The notes beneath the pieces are model-generated. The model was not told where the DNA came from. It made no database searches and was given only the letters and a program-made list of their open reading frames with translations. From NCBI GenBank assembly GCA_029339505.1, contig JAQISU010000210.1, forward strand, positions 17,792,001-17,856,000: a stretch of 64,000 nucleotides of DNA, in the 5' to 3' direction. Source of the DNA: Unio delphinus (Eukaryota; Mollusca; Bivalvia; Unionida; Unionidae). Positions 53,667-64,000 of the stretch are shown here, piece after piece. The number at the start of each line of letters is the position of its first letter. Within the stretch, counting starts at the first letter, position 1. The translations under genes and the position numbers were made by a program.

Positions 53667-55321
53667 AAAACACACAATTCTGATTTGATATAGAATTGAA
53701 CATTATAAATTATTTTACAATATTAAAATGTGAAGAGGGTTTGCAACATTAGCAATCGCTGAAACAGTTTTTCGATTAAAATGGGGACTACACTACCTGG
53801 TTATTTGGGCAGAGTTGTGTCATTCTCATTCTACCGTGATTACAGTTGTCGACCAAATATTGAGAGACATCAGTAATATAATGTTATATACTTTTCACGG
53901 TTGTTATTGCCACGAAAAAGTATTACTGAATGAGGATTCCCAAAGATATATAATATTTATACTTACGTGTAAGAGTGAATGGACAGAAATTGGGCACAAT
54001 AACAAGATTCAAGTACCTAGATGCTATCGCCTCTGATGAAGGTTCAAAACCTGCGGTTCTTTCCAGGATTGAACAGACAACAGCTGCTCTCGCTAGGCTG
54101 AAGCCTATTTGGAAAGACAACAATATCACGCTTGGGTCCAAGATCAAGCTTATGCGCTCCCTCGTCATGTCCATATTCCTAAATGCATGTGAGACATTGA
54201 CCCTAACAGCAGAAATAGAGAGAAGAGTCCATGCCTTAGAGATGAGATGTTATCGAAGGATCCTAAAAATTTCTTACTTAGACTACGTCTCTAATGCGGA
54301 GGTGCGCACTAAAATCCAAGGCGCAATTGGACCTTATGAAGATCTGCTCACACTGTAACGAAACGCAAACTAAGATGGTATGGTCACGTCTCACGCTCAA
54401 CTGGCAAGTCAAAGACAATCCTGCACTGCACAGTGAGAGGAAAGAGAAAACGAGGCAGACAGAAGAAGAGATAGAAAAATAGCAAAGCGTGGATAAGCAT
54501 GGACGTTGCAAGGTCCCAAAGAGCAGTGGAGAACAGGGCGAAATGGAGAGAGATTGTCGCAAAGTCACCAGTGGCGCCCTTTCGACCAGCAAGGTAACGG
54601 GAGAAATGAAATAATGAAATACTTACGTGTCCATCATACAGGACACACGGTACTAATTATACGGGATGTGAACCAGTCTAGAAATGGGTGAAGAAATAAT
54701 AGAGTATATACGGGTTTGGTGGTCTATAATTGGTTTATAATGAAAATTAAAATTTTAGTAAAAATATCTTTTGAGAGCTTATCCAGTTATTTAAAAAAAT
54801 ATAGACAAAATTATAGTGTGCAATTTAAGTGTTGTTTCAGGTCTCAGTTAGGAGTGCTCAATAATGAAAGTAGCACTTGATTCATCTGGTGCATAATCAA
54901 TAACATGTGTTTTGGGCACATGTAAATGTAAAAAATGCCGCGGGCCATATGATGTTCCCCGTACAGAAGCTTACATCAAGGTTAGTTGTGCATGGAGAAA
55001 TATAGGTCTGATTATCAGCACCCAGAAATTTTAAGTTATTGAATTTTGAATATGACCGTGTTTGCATATGTGCACAATTGTACTTGAAGTAGTAGCGTGA
55101 CTCCTACAGGTGCAAGTAATATGAATATTAATTACATGGACCATGTATATTTTATATATTTGTGCTTTAAATGCAGGTTTTGTTGCACACAGGAATAAAC
55201 ACCCTTATGCACACACTCATGATCACTTATTATGGTCAGATATGAACCTTAAAATCTAGTACTTTACAATTAATACGCTTTAGGTCTTCATTGTGTAATG
55301 CTTCAGCGTATGTTACTTTTT

Positions 55322-55412
<91 letters not shown>

Positions 55413-55644
55413 AAGGAAATGGTGCGGTGGTGATGTGGAAACACAGTATTATCACGAATGTCTTCGCCATTCCTGTCAGTACAAAACTAGTCCAATTCAC
55501 AAGTGAAATATTGCATGGTATCTTTCGAAATCAACATATTTACTTTTTGTTAGATCTAAAACGGCAAAACCTTTTTACATGCAGTTACGTACTGCATATC
55601 TCGCTCTCTCTTTCTCTCTCTCTCTCTCTAATCATTTATATACA

Positions 55645-55725
<81 letters not shown>

Positions 55726-58700
55726 AGAAATGCAAAAATTATACAATATTTTTAATCCTGTTTTAAAAAATGTATTGTTCTGTGTATATATTGTGAAACC
55801 AGTGACTGTTTTCATGCCACAATTTAAGACACATTCTTTATGATGTCATATTTATTGCACAGATTGACGCAGTAAGCATTGGTAGGGAAATAACCCTGCA
55901 GAAATATAATATAATGTCCAACAATCTTCGGAACTTCCCATCATTAAGGGAAATATTTTAGTAGTTGGGAGTTTACATATAAGGTTTTGGGTTTTGCATT
56001 TTGGCATTTACCCTAAATATTGTATCTTTGCCAGCTCGTCTATTTCGAAAGCAACATATATAACCAAAGTTCGATGTTCACGTAATTTAAGGTAAAACCA
56101 ACACTCATCAGTCACTGATTCATCCATTTATTTCAGATGATTTAGATTGTGGATGGAGTTATACTCGTTGCATTAAGAATTCATTATATATAATTAATCA
56201 AGAGCTTTTTAACAGACCGTGTACACGTTTTGTTATTGCGTGTAGCATGTACACGATACTGTATGGTTTGCAAAGATCATGTAGGTTCAGCCACTCACAA
56301 TTTACTTAATTCATGTGTATAAACTAATTATAAAAGGGAATAATTGGTTCCAACATTATGTTGTTTGGGGTTCCGTTCGCTTAATGGAGCCTTCTCATTG
56401 ACGTGCATTTCAAACAGAGAGAAATCACAGAAGATTCAACAATATATTCAGCCTACGATTGACGTGAAGGTATCCAATGAAATATCAGTCTTCTACAAAG
56501 AGCTCTCGCGTCATTTATTCAGTTCAATATCTAATAATGGAATATATAATAAAATTCTTTAGTCGATAAGGAACGGCGGAAACCGATTGCACATAAACAT
56601 ATGATGTCAGTTAAACTTAAATTTATATTAATTATTTAAAACTTTCGCTTGACTACGTTGTCTCAACTGAATGCATGCTCAAAGCAAAACATTTTGATTT
56701 TAGTTTGAAATTATGGAACTGAGAGGCGCGTTTCTCTTGCTTTAATATAACATACGAGATTAAGATGTTCTGAACTTTTTGCGGTGTGATAATGAAAATC
56801 AGTTTTACAGTTTAAGGAAGTATATCTCTTTGCAAGAAAACCCAAATTTAATTTCAATCGAGGCATAAATTGAAAGTTATGTTTACATGAGGAAGTTACC
56901 ATTTTTTTCAGATATAATTGAGGAAGTAAACATATTAGCAAGAGAGTCAGATATTCATTGGACTAAAAAATACAGTGTTCGTTTACATTGTATGCTTCGG
57001 AAAGGTTAATGTTTATGTATGTGAACACACATGGCTGCTTCAATTATTCCCCTTTCTAGTATGGATTCATTTTTTATCATTTAATAGAATAACCTAATAT
57101 TTTCATGCAACGCTTGGAAAAACAATATTCGTGATAGTACTTGAGGATGCCTAAGCTGGAAGCATGTAAAACGTTCGTAACACCATTCATATAAAAAATA
57201 ATCTGCGTTAGAAAAAATGCCATTTGATTTGTCCACTCGTTTTAAACAGTATATTTATATAAACATAATATACCTGTCTCTGTCTACAGTTATGCTTGTC
57301 TTTCCTTCACACGCTCTTGTATAACTGACATGAAATGATTTATATTTTGCAGTTTCTGGAAAGAAATCTTAGAATTGATGTGGCTAAAGGTAATAGTATG
57401 TATGTTAGGTTCTCGTTACTGTTCTAATCCTAATCAAACTTTAGTTTTATTAGTATCAAATGACGAAAAACAAGAAATTCTTATATATTCGTCGCATTTT
57501 TTGTCATGATTAGGTTTTCAATACAAAAATCGCTTCAATTAAATTAATTGTTATTTGTTTTTTTACCTTTTCTTTCTTTCATTCTTTCTCTCTTTCTTTC
57601 TTTATTTCTGTCTTAGTTTCATTCTTCCTTTCTTTTTTCTTCTTTCTTTCATTCTTTCTTTCTACCTTTTCTTTCTTTCTTCCTTTTCTTTCTTTCTTTC
57701 TTTCTTTATTCTTGGACTTTGAAGTAACGCACCTGTGCATTCTGTAATTGCAGAGGGAATCACTAATCCTAAATGTCCTGATTAGACATCAGAAGAGACA
57801 CCCGTAGGTAGAGTTGTAGGCATAGATCGTACCTGGACAGGTATGTTATCATACGCGTAACAAATGTAGTTCTGATAAAGTGTTCAACATTTGTTTTGGA
57901 ATCTCTCGTATTTGATAATATTAAATTGCTATTTTTCCTCCGAGGCATCCATCCGTTTGGATAAAGGGATTGAGATTTGCGCTTATCAAAATGGAAGTAA
58001 TGATAATACCAAAACTCAAGAAATCTCGTTCTACTCAGGATCATTTACTAATTCCACGGATAGTTTTCTCATGACAGTACCTTGTACGGTTCGGTGCATT
58101 ATCTGCCTATCATTAATATAGATTGTTTATGTCATCATTATACTAGCTCACTTAATTAAGCACAATCTTAGGGGAAAAAGGCATTTAACTTTTATAATAA
58201 GGAAGACTAAAATGGTCTACAAAAAGTTCAATGAGTAATTTCACCTGCAGGTGTCTGTGGTAATATTCCAGAGAGATGGGGTGCGTATGATTGATTTTTC
58301 AAGAGCACATTACTTTCTGATGTCATGTGAAGCACTGTAATACTTTTGACGTAAAGTAGTGCTACTTTTGAACCTCCGTTTATGCCATGAATGTGGATGT
58401 TTTAAATGATAATTTACATTCGTTTTAATGCTCAAGCTTTTGATTAACTTGTATTCATGCAAAATTATTTTTCAATGCAAATACAAATTCTATTATAATT
58501 TTTCATTATTGTAGGCATCGATTATGATGATAGACACGTTCTTAGATTGTTGAACAAAGGAGATGACTCTTACCAAACTCCAGGAGTAACATTCACTAAT
58601 GGTCAACTTACAATCACCATACCAGGGTTTTACTGGTTCAATAGTCGCCTTACTTTTAGAGATACAAACACTACAATCTCGAACGGCCGTATTGTCTTTT

Positions 58701-58930
58701 TCCACACTATCTTTCGGCGGTCAGCAGAATATCCGTTACGATATGATTGGAAACTTGTCGAGGCCGGGAAAACCCCATGCAAGCTCGGATCAGGATTTAC
58801 CGATCGAAGTAGCTTCTTAGGCGATATAGCCTACTTCAAGAAGGGCGAAAGTGTAATTGTTAAAGTTTCCCACCCAGAAATGGTATCGTTTTCCGCGAGT
58901 GACAATTTTCGTGAAGTACATTTATACTGA
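52629..58930 (+). CDS. TNF-superfamily ligand (type II membrane protein), two-exon model
   Basis: Join 52629-52860 and 58515-58930, phase 1 to phase 1: 215 residues. Residues 1-35 would be cytoplasmic (METFCGQIHF..SKCWLWCTY). A membrane segment of about 22 residues follows (LFCIAFIINCILMAAFMV), then a short stalk. The C-terminal 139 residues form the TNF-homology domain (TPGVTFTNGQLTITIPGFYW, SSFLGDIAYFKKGESVIVKV, SHPEMVSFSASDNFREVHLY). Such ligands trimerise and bind death or TNF receptors at the cell surface. The last exon is a confident TNF domain; pairing it with exon 1 is inferred from topology, strand and phase. Alternative exons (52629-52963 in another frame, then 57353-57389) are discussed separately. 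Confidence 0.6.
53068..53147 (+). repeat. (AT)n microsatellite
   Basis: About 40 AT dinucleotides after CACACACAG. Confidence 0.96.
53615..53666 (+). repeat. (CG)n(CA)n microsatellite
   Basis: GCGCGCGCGCG followed by CACACA with a CTCG interruption. The alternating purine-pyrimidine tract could adopt Z-form DNA (inference). Confidence 0.9.
53970..54610 (+). mobile_element. LINE relic, C-terminal part, second insertion of the 48-50 kb family
   Basis: VNGQKLGTITRFKYLDAIAS, DEGSKPAVLSRIEQTTAALA, SLVMSIFLNACETLTLTAEI and EMRCYRRILKISYLDYVSNA are open for about 127 codons. After a frame break it continues KRKLRWYGHVSRS and SQRAVENRAKWREIVAKSP. Same domain order as 49530-50110 but better preserved. 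It is 5'-truncated, as is usual for LINEs, and lies between the two TNF-ligand exons. Confidence 0.88.
54700..55320. other. No gene or repeat recognised
   Basis: AT-rich sequence between a LINE relic and a microsatellite, within the proposed TNF-ligand intron. Confidence 0.4.
55324..55406 (+). repeat. (AT)n microsatellite
   Basis: About 40 AT dinucleotides. Confidence 0.96.
55604..55722 (+). repeat. Compound microsatellite (CT)n..(AT)n(GT)n
   Basis: CTCTCTCT near 55604-55629, then (AT)n at 55650-55676 and (GT)n at 55677-55722, with about 20 bp of unique sequence between the first two. Confidence 0.94.
55730..57340. other. No gene or repeat recognised
   Basis: Within the proposed TNF-ligand intron. 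Open frames here carry no recognisable domain. Confidence 0.4.
57353..57389 (+). CDS. Possible small TNF-ligand stalk exon
   Basis: TATATTTTGCAG|TTTCTGG opens a 37-nt stretch encoding FLERNLRIDVAK plus one base, with donor AAAG|GTAATA. Phases (0 in, 1 out) fit the CAG|GTATTG donor at 52963 and the 58515 exon. The helical sequence would suit a stalk. It is short enough to arise by chance. Confidence 0.3.
57565..57715 (+). repeat. (TTTC)n-rich pyrimidine tract
   Basis: Interrupted TTTC/TTCT repeats over 150 bp, all pyrimidine on the + strand except a few A and G positions. Confidence 0.9.
58515..58930 (+). CDS. TNF-homology-domain exon (terminal)
   Basis: Acceptor ATTATTGTAG at 58505-58514. 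Read in frame it gives (x)IDYDDRHVLRLLNKGDDSYQ, TPGVTFTNGQLTITIPGFYW, FNSRLTFRDTNTT, RIVFFHTIFRRSAEYPLRYD, and after CKLGSG the end FLGDIAYFKKGESVIVKVSH..REVHLY with stop TGA 58928-58930. G.Y/W...SR..F, YP, LG...L..GE...V.VSHPE.V.F..SDN match the beta-strand order of TNF ligands. Which subfamily cannot be told. Confidence 0.85.
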
Positions 58931-58934
58931 ATAT

Positions 58935-59930
58935 GCTCTGTTTGATAAATCGACAGTGTAATAATTATCCTAATATACAGGTTACATGGCTTTTAGAACA
59001 TAGTTTTATGTGACGATTTAAATCATCGCCATAAACTTCCTGGAAAATATCTAAGAATCAATTTTCTTTAAAGACTATACAACAAAATTGATATAATCAG
59101 AAATACGATAACTTTCCTAAACCATAAAAATATACACCCAATGTAATTACTGTTTGGATATCAAACTAAAAACCAGTCGATGCAATTAGTCTGCAAACTA
59201 TAACATCAAACGTATTTGACTAATTCTGACCAAAGATAAATCCCTCCCTATCCCAGAAAAGACATATTTTGTATGAAAATGATGTTAGCAATTATTTGTA
59301 CTAAAAGCGCGATATCTACAAACCACATAATATAGCAGCATGATAGATTTTGAAATGATTCCAAGATATTACACTCTTAGGACTCTCTGGGTCATATAAG
59401 ACATTCCCAGATAAATACAGATAAATACATTTTAAAAACAGGGTTGCACGGCATTACTAACACCCTTTGGCCTACTCGAAGAACTGGCACAAACTCGGCA
59501 ACATAACATGCTTTAATCATAACTTACCCAAAACTTGATAGCTCCTTATTTCAAATAAATAATAAGAGTATCAGGTCGGTGTTTTCAAACCAAACCGGTC
59601 ATCAATGAATGCAGATTATGATACATTAACATGCATCTATTTTTTCCTATGAAGGGTTGCATTTTGGTGATATCTGAAAATAATGTACATGTTTCAAATA
59701 AAAAATTAATAAAACCATTTCTCAAAAACATCTAGGGGATCAGACGAAAATCTACTATCCATATTTGATTCAAAAATGATTCTGCCGAACAAAGTAATCG
59801 TGAATAATAATGCAATAATCAAGGTTTTATTTGCTTCTTTGGAGTTTCATGGCATAATATATAAAAAAGGGCTATATTTTATGGTGCCTATGGAGTAAAT
59901 TGTGATGCTCTGAAATACATCATTAAAGCA
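58935..59930. other. Probable TNF-ligand 3' UTR and flank
   Basis: No coding sequence seen. AATAAA occurs at 59554 and near 59696; either could end the transcript, though both are far from the stop (620-770 bp). Confidence 0.4.
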
Positions 59931-59939
59931 ATCTTACCT

Positions 59940-60030
59940 GATCTGGGCAGTACCGAAATCCGGTCCCTTTTGCTTGCAAGCCTAAATCACGTGTAACCAC
60001 TGAGACAACCTGACTGCACAATGTAATGGT
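59940..60030 (-). repeat. Possible tRNA-like SINE head
   Basis: On the minus strand GGTTGTCTCAGTGGTTACAC resembles an A box and GGATTTCGGTACT a degenerate B box about 35 bp on. No body shared with the other SINE copies was recognised. Confidence 0.4.
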
Positions 60031-60689
60031 TATCAATTGTCCTCAAGTAAACAGTGAAGAAGAAAATTCAAGCTAAAAACAGAAAACTACAAATGTATGG
60101 AAAAATGAAAAACTAAGTACAACGGTAATATTTCGTAAATACATATGATATACAGACACAGACGCACAGATATACAACAGATGCAAGAGGAATATAATAT
60201 GTAGTGCCCTATTTGAGCAATATGTGCTTGAAAATTTTCATAGATTTAATTATATACCTCAGTTATTAGAACTTGTATGAAACATGCAGATGCAGATTCA
60301 GATTTCAGTACAGAGATAGAACAGAGAAAGGAACTGCGAGCACGAAGGACAAGCATATACACAGGAGGTTTCCATGCAACAGGATAAATGATTAACACTG
60401 TATTTTGACGAATTTTCAATAACAAGAACTCCAAAGATCTGATAACTGTTTCCAATTACGCTTTGATCCTGAAATTGTCTTTAGTGAATATCTTTAAGAA
60501 ACGCAGTCCATATTTTCAAAATGTTTATTCTTGATGTAACGTTTTGATATTAAATCATTATGTAAAGGTATAACTGTATGACAATCTTAGAACTTTGAGA
60601 AATAAGCAATGTTAACAAAATTAAGAAATCAATGCTTATGTGACATTACATTAATCATTTTCGGTTTAGTTCAGTGAATATAAATAGCC

Positions 60690-60875
60690 ACTACCATGTC
60701 CAAAGATTTGGTGATGGTGATACCAATACACTAATGTGTATAACGTGGTGGGCAGCTGTGTTTGAGAATCTCACCGAGCAACATGACGACCAACGCATGT
60801 CCGTCTTCCTCTTGGGAGGATTAAAACCCCAACTCTACCAGCCGAATGACTTGAACGTTAATCACTAAGGAACAT
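60690..60875 (-). repeat. Possible tRNA-like SINE head, second type
   Basis: The minus strand reads CCTTAGTGATTAACGTTCAA (A-box-like), CGGCTGGTAGAGTTGGGG, then GGTTTTAATCCTCC (degenerate B box). The layout suits a tRNA-related SINE; no second copy in the window. Confidence 0.4.
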
Positions 60876-60879
60876 ATAG

Positions 60880-61653
60880 TTCTTTCTCCATAAAATCGCA
60901 ATTTTCAGTATTACAATTTTAAAATTGTGAACTGCATATTATATAATATTATAGTATTGATGTTCCTGCATACTTTGATTCCGAATTACTGACCGGAGAT
61001 GGCATAAAGAAGAATTAACAGGATTTAAATAATATATAGAATATATTTTCTATTTAACACATATAGCAAGTATCGATATACATGTATATAAATGGCTAGT
61101 CCAACTTTCATAACACATTTCGCCAAATTGGATCGGGAACCAAGAAAACTGAATGAAAGGTTTCACGCATATATTATGCATGGCTTTTACGATGGACCGG
61201 AGTTTCTTGCAATTCGTTTTAACTTGTATATTTTTACTCTTATTTAACTCTCAGTCGTGCACATTTGTACAAGATATACGCTGGAAAATATCAGCAAATA
61301 TTTTAGTTTATTTAAATGTGGTTAGAAGCATACTTAAGAACAGTCTACATTGTAATGAAAACATAATGCCAGTTTTTCCTTCAATTAACCGCATTTGAGG
61401 TAAATCCGACAAGTTAAGCTAGAGCCAATAGGAAATAAAAATAAATTTTGTAAGTACTTGTACATGGCACAAGTCACTAGGCTGAAAACACAAGTTTTCA
61501 TACTCATATTTAGTGTTTCTCGATGTATCATAAGCGTGCATGCTGGCAGTAGTGTAAATAACATTAGATAAAACAATCAGATACGTTTTCTTTGACTCAG
61601 AGGTAAATTATCAAATATTTCTCATTCTTTTCTCGTTTAGTCAGTACCTTTTT

Positions 61654-61655
<2 letters not shown>
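60880..61655. other. No gene or repeat recognised
   Basis: AT-rich. The open frame at 61153-61398 has a hydrophobic run (FVLTCIFLLLFNSQS) but no domain match and no splice context that convinces. Confidence 0.4.

Positions 61656-61658
<3 letters not shown>

Positions 61659-61707
<49 letters not shown>
61659..61707 (+). repeat. (CT)n microsatellite
   Basis: About 24 CT dinucleotides. Confidence 0.95.
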
Positions 61708-61709
<2 letters not shown>

Positions 61710-63700
61710 CCTCGACCTTGGCCTCCAGGGTTCGTTACTTCTGTCTGTCGTTCTTCCTTCTTGCTAGCTTCATTTCTTTCTGGTCGTACGTTCTTTTCTT
61801 GGCCTGTTGCTAAGGACCCGATGATAACAGCCGTCATTTTTTCTCAAATCAATCAATGACCACAAATGTGCAACATTAAATTCACAAGTCACTTCTCTAA
61901 GTGAAAGGCAGAACATTAATAGCGTTACATGCAAGAGGTCTCTTTAGTGAACGAATGAAACAAACTAAAATAATGTTTTTCTAATAAATGCATGACCACC
62001 AATATCACAACTTCACTTTAAATCACAACTTCACAATTGCCTGTCTAGCTCACAAATGCATTGTTTCTCCTTAATACATTTCCCTAACGTTGCACCGGTA
62101 CTTAACTGCCATAAAATACAAATCACAAATCTAACACCCTATAACGGGAACTATTTTTTTCCTACGCTTCATTAGGAACTTTAAACAGGTAGGAGACATT
62201 TAGTGACCGTTGAATCTGGCTTATCTGTACCCAAGAGAAGACCCATTAAATATGAACAGACAAAGCAGACTTGTTTTATTGAACGCTAACCTTGAAGCTC
62301 TTAATAATATGGTCATTCTCTTTTGAAACCAAAAACTTGCACTCCATGTATTACTTAAGTGAATACTAACGCTCAAAATTGTGGGATAAATTGAGATCGA
62401 AAGGACGGGGTTATGAAGCCGGTCTACTTGCATATAATCAGAAAGAAAAATTTAATACAATATTGATAATCATTAATATACATTTATTTGAATGAAAATT
62501 ATAAACTTAAAGTACATTACACTTTCTCTAAGTTATTAGTGCTTTATTACCTGCCACGATAAAGGTATTTTGCAGAAAACCAATTATATTTATATAATTA
62601 TACTTCATATATACATGAAATGTTACTCAGATACACTAACATTATTTGTATTTGATAAGTCGCAGTAATGAACTCCTATTTGTAAATTTAATTAGAACCT
62701 AAGCAATTATAGTGTGGATAGATGGTAATAAGATACTTTTTCCAAGCCACCCTGAGTAATCGCTGACGCCGCAGAGGTGGTCCAATCAGCAATCTTGCTC
62801 ATCGTGAAAGGAGACTAAGAGACGAAACTTCTTTGCACTGGAGTTCGTCTTGCAATACTGCTCAAGCAGATAAATGTTGGGCCTTTTAACAGTGTTTGGT
62901 TCAATAAACGTATACAGATGCATTTTGCTCTTCTCGGAAAATGATATTTGTTTTGTGTTCCTGTTCTTGGATAACTAAGCTTACTCGACTAAATAGCCAG
63001 GGCTGTGCTGATGTAGAGTTAAGACATATACATGTATACTTCTTCCAATACGTTTTCTGCAATGACTATTTCTTGTGCATTCAGATTAGACCAGGTATTA
63101 CGCAAAAAATTACACATCTGCATTTATGTTTTTAATTTATTTTATAATAGCAAGACGTTTTTTTACGTAGCAAGTCTTTCTTCCAATAGGAGTTTTATAT
63201 AATAACTATTTATGTATATTCATATAAAACTAGGAATTGTGCAATAAACTGCACCTCTGCATCTATGCTTTTAGTTAGTTCATAATAGCAAGACGTTTAC
63301 AAATGTACCAAGAGCAGTCCTTTTTCCCAAAAGGAGTTAAATGTTTTCGCTAACTTTTGACAAGATATTATCATTAATATTAATATTTATAAAACGTTTT
63401 CATTGTAACAAAATGACTCGTTATCGAGAACACGATTTTGTATTTTCAATCAGTGATTAAAAATAGATTATAGCCACATGCTATACGTTCTTGTGTGAGC
63501 AGAAAACAAAGTAAACTATGGTTGCAAATGTTGCCTGTTCATTTGTCAGATAAAGTGACTGAAAATTTGTAACCGCTTACAACAAATAAGCTGCATTGTT
63601 TTACCGTTATTTTTTTTTGGCTTATAAATTCGAGTCCGACTGCAAACAGCATAGTCTTTGACTCACTGGTGCTACATATAAATACGAATCGCTCTTCATT
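61710..63700. other. No gene recognised
   Basis: AT-rich sequence. AAACTGCACCTCTGCAT and a CAAGACGTTT motif recur in two similar blocks at about 63055-63180 and 63230-63340, a diverged duplication. Confidence 0.4.
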
Positions 63701-63706
63701 TATCAA

Positions 63707-63799
63707 ATGTATGTATGTATGTATGTATGTATGTATGTATGTATGTGTGTGTGTGTGTGTGTGTGTGTGCGTGCGTGCGTGTATGTATGTATGTATGTC
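63707..63799 (+). repeat. (ATGT)n(GT)n(GC GT)n(ATGT)n compound microsatellite
   Basis: ATGT tetranucleotides flank a central GT run and CGTG variants. Confidence 0.95.
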
Positions 63800-64000
63800 T
63801 TGAACCATTTGCCTCAAAGAAAAGCATAGCCAGAAAATTTATTTGTACAACATAAAAAATCCGCAGTAACCAAATACCGAGCGAAACAAGACAAAAAAAT
63901 GAAATAAGAATGCCACAATAATGATACAATTGTAATCATATAAAATAATATCCAATTTAGCACAAAGTCGTATAGGGAGCAAACTGGAATCACACACACA

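Noticed and set aside
61652..61837. Minus-strand open frame with RERERE repeat
   Set aside because: Translation of the (CT)n microsatellite plus low-complexity flank; no domain.

Overview
The window looks like nuclear DNA of an animal, most likely a mollusc and probably a bivalve. It is AT-rich, its genes are split by long introns with GT..AG junctions, its proteins resemble animal families at moderate identity, and it is crowded with SINEs, LINE relics, a DIRS-type tyrosine-recombinase retroelement and many minisatellites. The phylum is an inference from overall character, not from a diagnostic marker.

Region 1 (about 2.8-29.5 kb, + strand) is one gene recognised with high confidence: MTMR9, a catalytically dead myotubularin. 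Eleven coding exons join in consistent phase and give 457 complete codons, from the start methionine to the conserved ...VSLW. The last exons (C-terminal tail with coiled coil) were not found in the remaining 34 kb. The introns carry separate minisatellites (40, 56, about 52, 41, 50, 21 and 43 bp units) and transposons. Intron 3 holds a 6.4-kb decayed DIRS-like element (9998-16370) with inverted terminal repeats, an internal complementary region, and gag-like, RT/RNase H and tyrosine-recombinase remnants.

Region 2 (about 30-47.5 kb) has one short coding unit on the minus strand, a THAP zinc-finger protein (32728-33116) whose frame is broken just before its AVPSIH box. The rest is repeats: a tRNA-derived SINE with an expanded (GT)n tail, a cluster of unrelated minisatellites (34.2-39.4 kb), a CR1/L2-like LINE 3' end split by a 121-bp hAT-type MITE with a perfect 8-bp target duplication, and an 880-bp DNA transposon with GGGGCCGTCC termini (46601-47480).

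Region 3 (about 48-60 kb) holds two relics of one APE-endonuclease LINE family and a probable TNF-superfamily ligand gene on the + strand. A type II membrane-anchor exon lies at 52629-52860 and a terminal TNF-homology exon at 58515-58930. The two join in frame, while a longer version of the first exon contains a frame break and a stop. The final 5 kb show only possible SINE heads and microsatellites.

No rRNA, functional tRNA gene, CRISPR array or prokaryotic feature was seen. No wholly new system is evident. The most rewarding points are the missing MTMR9 3' end, the DIRS architecture, the TNF exon problem, the THAP frameshift, and simple repeats lying directly against splice sites or the start codon.
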